Shown: piece after piece, positions 6,818 through 11,674 of the stretch
Layout: the number at the start of each line of letters is the position of its first letter
Position numbering within the stretch: the first letter of the stretch is position 1
Assembly (NCBI RefSeq): GCF_023228785.1
Contig: NZ_JALOAN010000051.1
Coordinates: 1-11,674 of the forward strand
DNA: 11,674 nt
Direction: 5' to 3'
DNA from: Sulfurimonas sp.
GTDB taxonomy: Bacteria > Campylobacterota > Campylobacteria > Campylobacterales > Sulfurimonadaceae
Notes under the pieces: model-generated
Database searches by the model: none
What the model was told of the DNA's origin: nothing
What the model saw: only the letters and a program-made list of their open reading frames with translations
Made by a program: the position numbers and the translations under genes

Positions 6818-7078
6818 ATGGCAAATCACAAGTCATCAATTAAGAGAATTCGCCAAACGATCGTTAAAACAGAGCGTAATCGTTTCTACAGAACTCGTCT
6901 TAAAAACATTGTAAAAGATGTAAACACTGCAATTGAAGCAGGAAACAAAGAAGAAGCAGCTACAGCATTTAAAGTAGCTAACAAACAAATTCACAAATTT
7001 GTAAGCAAAGGTGTCTTAAAAAAAGAAACTGCTGCTAGAAAAGTTAGTCGTCTACACAAATCTGTAAACGCTATATAG
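6818..7078 (+). CDS. rpsT: Small ribosomal subunit protein S20
   Basis: The 86-residue, lysine/arginine-rich protein begins MANHKSSIKRIRQTIVKTER, a canonical S20 start. It is a primary binder of 16S rRNA helices in the 30S body. It is almost entirely helical, as expected, with the usual KKGVLHKNTAARKKSRL-like segment present as KGVLKKETAARKVSRLHKS. AGAAGGA (6804-6810) is seven bases before the ATG. A second ATG starts four bases earlier (6814, sharing ATGCATG) but opens only a nine-codon frame and sits too close to the Shine-Dalgarno. The gene is followed after 15 bases by prfA and transcribed divergently from glmM, the same neighbourhood as in Helicobacter. Confidence 0.98.
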   Translation: MANHKSSIKRIRQTIVKTERNRFYRTRLKNIVKDVNTAIEAGNKEEAATAFKVANKQIHKFVSKGVLKKETAARKVSRLHKSVNAI

Positions 7079-7093
7079 TCAGAGCAGACACAT

Positions 7094-8161
7094 ATGCTCT
7101 CAGATAAACTTACACCGTTTATCAACCGCTATAACGAACTTAGCAAATTGCTAAGTTCACCTGACATTGCCTCTGACATCAAACGGATGACAGACCTCTC
7201 AAGAGAACAATCTTCACTTTTAGACATAGTTGAAAAAGCAAAAGAGTATAAAACTCTACTAGCAGATATCGCAAGCACAAAAGAGATGCTAAGTGATAGT
7301 GAGATGTTTGAGATGGCAAAAGAAGAGCTAAAAGAGCTAGAACCTCAAAAACCACTCCTAGAAGAAGAGATAAAGCTTCTTCTTCTACCAAAAGATCCTA
7401 ATGATGATAGAAATATCATAGTAGAACTTCGTGCTGGTGCTGGTGGAGATGAAGCAGCTATATTTGTAGGTGACTTATTTGATGCTTATACTCGCTATGC
7501 AGAACTTAAAGATTGGAAGGTGGAACTCATAAGTACATCTCCCTCAGATGCAGGTGGATATAAGGAGCTAATAGCTCTTATAAAAGGTGAACAGGTTTAT
7601 AGTAGGTTGAAATACGAAGGTGGAACTCATCGTGTTCAAAGAGTTCCTGCAACAGAATCTCAAGGTCGAGTTCATACATCAGCAATTACAGTAGCAGTAA
7701 TGCCAGAGGTTGATGATGTTGAAATCGATATAAATGAAAATGACCTAAAAGTAGATGTTATGCGTTCATCTGGTTGTGGTGGACAATCTGTAAATACTAC
7801 AGATTCTGCAGTTAGAATCACTCACTTACCAACAGGTATAGTAGTGACTAACCAAGACCAAAAGTCACAGCATAAAAATAGAGAAAAAGCTATGAAAGTT
7901 TTAAAGGCACGCCTTTATGACCTTGAGATGCAAGAAGCTCAAGCAAAAGATAGCCAAGCTAGATCTGCACAAGTTGGAACTGGAGATAGAAGCGGTAGAA
8001 TAAGAACTTATAACTATCCACAGAACCGCATGAGTGACCATAGAATAGGGCTAACTCTTTATAGACTAAATGAGATTATGAATAGTGGATCATTAGATGA
8101 GATAGTAGAGCCTCTAATAGCAGATCATCAAGCTAGAATAGTCGAGGCAGCAGGTCTATAG
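7094..8161 (+). CDS. prfA: Peptide chain release factor 1
   Basis: The product reads UAA and UAG in the ribosomal A site and triggers peptide release. The codon-recognition tripeptide is PAT (185-187, in HRVQRVPATESQGRVH), which makes it RF1 and not RF2. The catalytic GGQ is at 229-231 (SSGCGGQSVNTTDSAVRITH), the site whose Gln is normally methylated. The 355-residue length is normal. The ATG at 7094 has only a weak Shine-Dalgarno (AGAGCAG), so expression may rely on coupling to rpsT, whose TAG ends 15 bases upstream. The 3' end faces dapF, with a long hairpin between. Confidence 0.98.
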   Translation: MLSDKLTPFINRYNELSKLLSSPDIASDIKRMTDLSREQSSLLDIVEKAKEYKTLLADIASTKEMLSDSEMFEMAKEELKELEPQKPLLEEEIKLLLLPKDPNDDRNIIVELRAGAGGDEAAIFVGDLFDAYTRYAELKDWKVELISTSPSDAGGYKELIALIKGEQVYSRLKYEGGTHRVQRVPATESQGRVHTSAITVAVMPEVDDVEIDINENDLKVDVMRSSGCGGQSVNTTDSAVRITHLPTGIVVTNQDQKSQHKNREKAMKVLKARLYDLEMQEAQAKDSQARSAQVGTGDRSGRIRTYNYPQNRMSDHRIGLTLYRLNEIMNSGSLDEIVEPLIADHQARIVEAAGL

Positions 8162-8167
8162 CCTCTT

Positions 8168-8198
8168 TACTAAACATGTTGTAGCTTCATGTTTAGTA
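8168..8198. terminator. 11-bp perfect inverted repeat between convergent prfA and dapF
   Basis: The arms TACTAAACATG (8168-8178) and CATGTTTAGTA (8188-8198) are fully complementary around a nine-base loop. They lie seven bases after the prfA stop and six bases past the dapF stop. The position suits a bidirectional terminator or a 3'-end stabiliser for both transcripts. No T run follows on either strand, so it is not a textbook intrinsic terminator. Confidence 0.55.
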
Positions 8199-8203
8199 GC
8201 AAT

Positions 8204-8956
8204 CTACACTCTCTCATAATAAGTAGCGTCAAAAGTTTTTCTAACTCTTCCTTTAAAAGTAATAGTTCCACTTCTCAGTCCAAGATACAAAACATCTCCA
8301 CTCTTAGGATAAACCTCGGCACTCTCATCAACTTTTTGTTCTTGACATGCTCTATAAAAACAAGCCGCCATTCCTGTTCCGCATGCTAAAGTCTCATCCT
8401 CAACACCTCGTTCATAAGTCCTGACCTTAATATTTTTATCTTTATCTACAAAAGCTATATTTACATTAGCATTATATCTGTGTCTTAATTCTCTTGCTTC
8501 TTTTATATCAAACACTTCTATATTTTGCGTAAAATGTACAAGATGTGGAACTCCAGTATCTATGAGCCACCAAGATTTAGAATTATGAGTAATATTGTTA
8601 TCTTTTATCTCGGGAGTAGTTAGTTCACTCTCAACCATATCTCCATCGACTTGTGCATTGATAACACCTGCTCCTGTTAAAAAACTCATTTTTGATGGTG
8701 CTAAATTATTTATAAAAGCATAATGAGCGCAAGCTCTTGAGCCATTTCCACACATATCAGCATGGCTTCCATCAGAGTTATAAAATTGCCACTCAAAGTC
8801 ATACTCTGCATTAGAAAGTATAACTATAAGTCCATCAGATCCAACTCCGTCTTGTCTATGACAAAGCTCTTTTGCAAGGCTAGACCTATCTTGCTTAACA
8901 TCAGAGTGAAAGATTACAAAATCATTTCCATTTGCACTGTATTTTGAGACTTGCAG
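8204..8956 (-). CDS. dapF: Diaminopimelate epimerase, starting at CTG
   Basis: The product converts LL- to meso-diaminopimelate for lysine and peptidoglycan. Reading from CTG at 8956-8954 gives 250 residues, the normal length. The start is QVSKYSANGNDFVIFH, then RQDGVGSDGLI (34-44), FYNSDGSHADMCGNGSRA with catalytic Cys69, and ETLACGTGMAA with catalytic Cys192. The first ATG in frame (8755) would begin at MCGNGSR and remove 67 conserved residues, so it cannot be the functional start. Between the upstream TAA (8971-8969, the coaE stop) and the homology there is no ATG, GTG or TTG; CTG sits exactly where orthologs have Met and is preceded by AAGGA at seven bases. There is no frameshift. Third gene of the leftward operon after coaE, 12 bases downstream of it. 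A sequencing error A to C is the alternative. Confidence 0.93.
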   Translation of the reverse strand: MQVSKYSANGNDFVIFHSDVKQDRSSLAKELCHRQDGVGSDGLIVILSNAEYDFEWQFYNSDGSHADMCGNGSRACAHYAFINNLAPSKMSFLTGAGVINAQVDGDMVESELTTPEIKDNNITHNSKSWWLIDTGVPHLVHFTQNIEVFDIKEARELRHRYNANVNIAFVDKDKNIKVRTYERGVEDETLACGTGMAACFYRACQEQKVDESAEVYPKSGDVLYLGLRSGTITFKGRVRKTFDATYYERV

Positions 8957-8963
8957 ATATAGT

Positions 8964-8968
8964 TCCTT
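8964..8968 (-). promoter_or_regulatory. Ribosome-binding site that fixes the dapF CTG start
   Basis: AAGGA on the minus strand directly follows the coaE stop codon and is seven bases from CTG at 8956. No standard start codon lies within reach in the dapF frame, so this site supports CTG initiation. Confidence 0.7.
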
Positions 8969-9562
8969 TTATAAATAAATTTTTTTAATCTTTTGGACAA
9001 ACTCTTCAACTTCTTGTTGAAGATGCTTTAAGTCTTTTGAGTTATCTATAATCCAAGTGGCTCTTTTTCTCTTCTCTTCTATAGACATTTGAGAGTTAAT
9101 TCTTTTTAGAGACTCCTCTTTAGAATATCCGTTTCTTTTTATATACCTCTCAAGCTGAACATCTTGAGGAGCATACACAACAACGCTATCTTTTATATCA
9201 TAAGAGTTCTTTTCAAAAAAGAGTGGTATATCTATAAGATATGGAAATTTAAAACTATCTTGTTTTATGCTTCTTTGCTCTATTTCATCTCTTATTTTAG
9301 GATGTAAGTACTCCTCTAAGACTCTTTTTTTTTCAGGATTACTAAATATTAAACTACCAAGTTTTGAGCGATTTGGTTTTGAACCTTCTATATATTCTTC
9401 TCCAAAAGTCTCTCTTACCCATTCCGTTGAAGCCTCTAATATTTCATGTGAAATAGTATCTGCATCAATCACTCTCATGCCATTTAATGCAAGCAGAGAT
9501 GCAACTGTACTCTTTCCAGTAGCAATTCCCCCAGTTAGTGCAATAGCGTATTTGAATGCCAT
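8969..9562 (-). CDS. coaE: Dephospho-CoA kinase
   Basis: The product catalyses the last step of coenzyme A synthesis, ATP-dependent phosphorylation of dephospho-CoA. The P-loop GGIATGKST is at 11-19 (family consensus GGIGSGKS), followed by the substrate-binding DADTISHEI segment (34-42), LIDIPLFFE (lid/CoA-binding, consensus PLLfE) and RIXXQXX-like RINSQMSIEEKRKRATWIIDN near the C-terminus. The 197 residues match the family length. The ATG directly abuts the TAG of the upstream spermidine-synthase-like gene (TAGATG), which suggests coupled translation. The gene ends 12 bases before the dapF start. coaE next to dapF and near purM also occurs in Campylobacter, from memory. Confidence 0.95.
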   Translation of the reverse strand: MAFKYAIALTGGIATGKSTVASLLALNGMRVIDADTISHEILEASTEWVRETFGEEYIEGSKPNRSKLGSLIFSNPEKKRVLEEYLHPKIRDEIEQRSIKQDSFKFPYLIDIPLFFEKNSYDIKDSVVVYAPQDVQLERYIKRNGYSKEESLKRINSQMSIEEKRKRATWIIDNSKDLKHLQQEVEEFVQKIKKIYL

Positions 9563-10108
9563 CTAGTTTTTAATGATACCTAGGTATTCTTTACGAATAT
9601 AATTACCCATTGCAAAAGAAGCTATATGTACATCGCAATTATAGTATTCATTGTCATCTAGCATATCTGCTCTTTGAAGAATTATATCTGCGGTAGGATG
9701 ATACTCTTTTGATGCCAATAGTGCCGTCTTGCCTGCGCCTACACTAAAAGGCATAATGATTTTAAAATAACGAGCTAGATTTTTCATCATAGTTTTATTT
9801 GCATCTACTTCATCTAAAGATGGATGAGTAATACAAAGAACTGCATTTTCTTTTGAAATACGATCGATTTGAGCTAAAAGTTTTATATCTGAGTCCATCT
9901 CACAAATAACTACATCAAACAGCTCATCTTCAAGATTAGAGATTGCATCCAAACAAGGTTCTATTGCTTTTGTTTTAACGCCTTTATACTTAAGCATCTC
10001 TTTTGCAAACCTACTCGCATTTTCACTTATCATTAAAACCTTTTTTGGGTCTTTACTGGTACAAAGTGGAACATGAACCATCATTTCAGGGTATATAAAC
10101 TCTTTCAT
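9563..10108 (-). CDS. Short spermidine-synthase-like protein, probably not a standard enzyme
   Basis: The 181 residues align by eye with the C-terminal, methyltransferase-fold part of epsilonproteobacterial SpeE. YPEMMVHVPLCTSKDPKKVLMI resembles the E-S-E-x-x-A-H segment and the first strand, FDVVICEMDSD the strand carrying the catalytic Asp, and NEYYNCDVHIASFAMGNYIRK the C-terminal YYN.DIH.A.FALP region. The roughly 60-80-residue N-terminal beta domain of SpeE is missing, the glycine loop (GGGDGG) is replaced by SENASR, and the ITDSxDP-like motif is altered. Aminopropyl transfer to putrescine is therefore doubtful. ATG follows AGGA at eight bases, with an extended -10 at 10139-10147 upstream, so the short form is the real start. 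It leads the operon with coaE and dapF. Its function is unknown; a paralogue or scaffold role is possible. Confidence 0.7.
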   Translation of the reverse strand: MKEFIYPEMMVHVPLCTSKDPKKVLMISENASRFAKEMLKYKGVKTKAIEPCLDAISNLEDELFDVVICEMDSDIKLLAQIDRISKENAVLCITHPSLDEVDANKTMMKNLARYFKIIMPFSVGAGKTALLASKEYHPTADIILQRADMLDDNEYYNCDVHIASFAMGNYIRKEYLGIIKN

Positions 10109-10138
10109 TTATTAATTCCTATATTTATAATTGGGATG

Positions 10139-10147
10139 ATTTTATCA
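10139..10147 (-). promoter_or_regulatory. Extended -10 promoter for the speE-like/coaE/dapF operon
   Basis: The minus strand reads TGATAAAAT (TG-n-TAtAAT with one mismatch), about 30 bases before the ATG at 10108. It implies a short leader of roughly 24 bases. Confidence 0.5.
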
Positions 10148-10173
10148 TATTAGGATTAATTTTACTTAAGTAT

Positions 10174-10182
10174 TGTTATAAT
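10174..10182 (+). promoter_or_regulatory. Extended -10 promoter for the small membrane protein gene and purM
   Basis: TGTTATAAT is a perfect extended -10. Its last base is 24 bases before the ATG at 10207, which implies a leader of about 17-18 bases. There is no clear -35. It is back to back with the leftward promoter at 10139-10147. Confidence 0.6.
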
Positions 10183-10206
10183 TACGAAAATGTTTAAGGG
10201 TATCAA

Positions 10207-10419
10207 ATGGATTTCAATAAAATCAGAAAGTTTTGTAGAGTTTTTCGTATATTTCTAGGACTTGCTCTAGTTATCGCAGGTATTATCAACTATGGAGCAA
10301 TTAGTGGTGCTGGTTGGTTCTTCTTAGGATTTATTCCTCTTATAGCTGGTGTAGTTAACTTTTGCCCACTTTGCATGATTAGTAAAAAATGTGACATGCC
10401 GCATAATTCGGGGAAATAA
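10207..10419 (+). CDS. Small YgaP-like membrane protein (DUF2892 type)
   Basis: The 70-residue protein has two hydrophobic segments, about 14-31 (RIFLGLALVIAGIINYG) and 35-53 (AGWFFLGFIPLIAGVVNF). They form the tight two-helix hairpin seen in the membrane part of YgaP-like proteins (DUF2892), including the G-x-x-x-x-x-G-F/I-P-L-x-x-G pattern. Right after the second helix is FCPLCMISKKC: Cys53 and Cys56 are in C-x-x-C spacing and Cys62 follows, typical of the family, where the function is unclear (a sulfur or rhodanese link is suggested by YgaP). No rhodanese domain is present here. AAGGG is seven bases before the ATG. Its TAA shares a base with the purM ATG (TAATG), so the two are translationally coupled, though no functional link is known. 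Confidence 0.8.
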   Translation: MDFNKIRKFCRVFRIFLGLALVIAGIINYGAISGAGWFFLGFIPLIAGVVNFCPLCMISKKCDMPHNSGK

Positions 10420-11414
10420 TGAGTCAGATAAGTTATAAAGATGCCGGCGTTGATATAGATGCTGGAAATAGTTTTGTTGATAACATTAAACCTCTTGTTA
10501 AATCTACTAGAATTCCTGGTGTACTAGGTGGTATTGGCTCGTTTGCTGGTGCTTTTGAACTTCCAAAAGGCTTTAAAGAGCCTGTAATGCTCGCGGCAAC
10601 TGATGGTGTTGGAACTAAGCTAAAACTTGCCATAGATAGTGGCATTCACAACACTGTTGGCATAGATCTTGTAGCTATGTGTGTTAATGATCTCCTTTGT
10701 AACTTTGCTACGCCTTCATTTTTCTTAGACTACTATGCAACTGGAAAACTTGATGTTGAAGTCGCTACAAATGTTGTAGCTGGTATTGCAGAGGGTTGTA
10801 TTAGAGCTGAGTGTGCACTAATTGGTGGAGAGACTGCTGAGATGCCTGGAATGTATTCTAATGATGACTACGATCTAGCTGGTTTTGCAGTAGGTGTTGC
10901 TGAGAAGTCTGAGATGGATAGAGTCTCACTTGTTAGATCTGGCCATAAACTTATAGCACTACCAAGCTCAGGTCTTCACTCAAATGGTTTTTCATTAGCT
11001 AGAAAGGTACTTTTTGAGAAGATGGAGATGAAATTTGAAGATGATTTTAACGGTAAACCACTTATAGAGACTCTCTTAGAACCTACTAAGATCTATGTAA
11101 AAACATTTAAAAAACTTAGAGATGAGATAGTAGCAATGGCGCATATCACAGGTGGTGGAATAGTAGAAAATCTCCCTCGTGTTCTACCAGAAAACTTGAT
11201 GGCAGAGGTTAAAAAAGACTCTATTAAAATTCTTCCAATATTTGAACTTATGAGCAAGCATGTTGATCTTGACGAGATGTTTAGAGCATTCAATATGGGT
11301 GTTGGCATGGTTTTAGTTGTTGAAGATGCTAATGTAGAAAAAGTTTTAAAAGAGACTGATGGCTATCTCATCGGTGAGATAAAAGAGGGCAAACAAGAAG
11401 TAGTGATGGTATAA
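10419..11414 (+). CDS. purM: Phosphoribosylformylglycinamidine cyclo-ligase (AIR synthetase)
   Basis: The product closes the imidazole ring: formylglycinamidine ribonucleotide plus ATP gives aminoimidazole ribonucleotide, the fifth step of purine synthesis. The 331 residues begin with SYKDAGVDIDAGN (5-17), the family N-terminus. Other landmarks are the ATP/Mg loop ATDGVGTKLKLA (60-71), GIDLVAMCVNDLL (81-93), FFLDYYATGKL (101-111), GGETAEMPGMY (136-146), PSSGLHSNGFSL and ITGGGIVENLPR. Length is normal. The ATG overlaps the upstream stop (TAATG), with GGGGA six bases before it, so it is coupled to the small membrane protein gene. An 8-bp hairpin overlaps its stop codon. Confidence 0.98.
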   Translation: MSQISYKDAGVDIDAGNSFVDNIKPLVKSTRIPGVLGGIGSFAGAFELPKGFKEPVMLAATDGVGTKLKLAIDSGIHNTVGIDLVAMCVNDLLCNFATPSFFLDYYATGKLDVEVATNVVAGIAEGCIRAECALIGGETAEMPGMYSNDDYDLAGFAVGVAEKSEMDRVSLVRSGHKLIALPSSGLHSNGFSLARKVLFEKMEMKFEDDFNGKPLIETLLEPTKIYVKTFKKLRDEIVAMAHITGGGIVENLPRVLPENLMAEVKKDSIKILPIFELMSKHVDLDEMFRAFNMGVGMVLVVEDANVEKVLKETDGYLIGEIKEGKQEVVMV

Positions 11415-11423
11415 TCCATCACT
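11402..11423 (+). terminator. Hairpin overlapping the purM stop codon
   Basis: AGTGATGG (11402-11409) and CCATCACT (11416-11423) form a perfect 8-bp stem around TATAAT, with the TAA stop (11412-11414) in the loop. The sequence after it (GCATCAATATATAC) has no T run, so it may stabilise or delimit the mRNA 3' end and need not terminate on its own. Confidence 0.4.
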
Positions 11424-11550
11424 GCATCAATATATACTACATTTTTCTCATATAAAGCAAGACATACTTCATAACAACTACACCATAACTCAATATGCGA
11501 AGCTAAAGCATCGCTTCCAAAGAGATGTGTAGCTTTAAAACTTATTCACT

Positions 11551-11575
11551 AGTTCCAATGCTCTGCGTTGGAATT
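11551..11575. repeat. Compact intergenic palindrome
   Basis: TTCCAATGC (11553-11561) pairs with GCGTTGGAA (11565-11573) around a three-base loop, with one T-G pair. One further G-T and one A-T pair extend it to 11 bp. It resembles the short REP-like palindromes scattered between genes in many bacteria. No T run follows. The 260-base stretch after purM otherwise holds no gene I can support. Confidence 0.4.
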
Positions 11576-11589
11576 CATATATACTTAAG

Positions 11590-11618
11590 TTGACAGGAGT
11601 AGTTGTTATTGATATGGT
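11590..11618 (+). promoter_or_regulatory. Possible -35/-10 promoter near the right edge
   Basis: TTGACA (11590-11595) and TATGGT (11613-11618) are 17 bases apart. The -35 is perfect but the -10 matches only 4 of 6, and no gene starts before the window ends. Confidence 0.2.
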
Positions 11619-11674
11619 AATAGTTACTATTCAGATTGTCATATTGTGATAAGTTGATTATTAAATAGGCGAAG

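Noticed and set aside
8204..8755. dapF starting at the ATG at 8755 (183 residues)
   Set aside because: It would begin at MCGNGSR and lose 67 conserved N-terminal residues that are present in frame upstream.
8762..8947. Rightward 61-residue ORF opposite the dapF 5' end
   Set aside because: It is an antisense shadow of the conserved dapF N-terminus with no Shine-Dalgarno or family resemblance.
9267..9566. Rightward 99-residue ORF opposite coaE
   Set aside because: It is antisense to a clear coaE coding frame; composition is that of a reverse-strand shadow.
1..11674. CRISPR array, tRNA or rRNA genes, phage or secretion systems
   Set aside because: No regularly spaced repeats, cloverleaf-like sequence or rRNA core sequence was seen, and the coding space is occupied by identified housekeeping genes.

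Overview
The window looks like a chromosomal segment of a Campylobacterota (epsilonproteobacterial) organism, most likely a Sulfurimonas-like member of the Sulfurimonadaceae. Reasons: AT-rich DNA; def/clpP/tig, lspA-glmM-rpsT-prfA and purM/coaE/dapF groupings that, as I recall, resemble those of Helicobacter and Campylobacter; extended -10 promoters (TGnTAtAAT type) with little -35 signal; and protein sequences typical of that phylum. The genus is inferred from memory of related proteins, not from a search.

Layout. Positions 1-245 hold the 5' tip of a leftward gene running off the edge and a short rightward ORF that seems cut by an insertion. Positions 229-780 are a scar: a truncated IS1182-like transposase, a probable IS end, and the 3' half of a higB toxin gene. 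An intact higA antitoxin gene follows (781-1152). Positions 1277-4767 are a leftward operon: tig (trigger factor), clpP, a gene for a degenerate GGDEF protein, and def (peptide deformylase). These act on nascent or misfolded protein, apart from the GGDEF protein, whose role is unknown. Positions 4841-6629 are leftward glmM-lspA (cell-wall precursor and lipoprotein maturation). From a divergent intergenic region, rpsT-prfA (S20, release factor 1) run rightward to 8161. Convergent to them is a leftward operon, 10108 to 8204: a short spermidine-synthase-like gene, coaE and dapF. A second divergent region (10109-10206) drives a small YgaP-like membrane protein gene overlapping purM. The last 260 bases hold no convincing gene, only palindromes.

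Most of the window is ordinary housekeeping DNA and I see no clearly new multi-gene system. The best observations are: (1) dapF has no ATG/GTG/TTG at its true N-terminus and appears to start at CTG behind a good Shine-Dalgarno, so ordinary gene callers would lose its first 67 residues; (2) a GGDEF-family protein with a destroyed active site sits inside the tig-clpP-def operon; (3) higA is orphaned by an IS-associated loss of half of higB; (4) the spermidine-synthase-like protein lacks the N-terminal domain and has eroded cofactor motifs.
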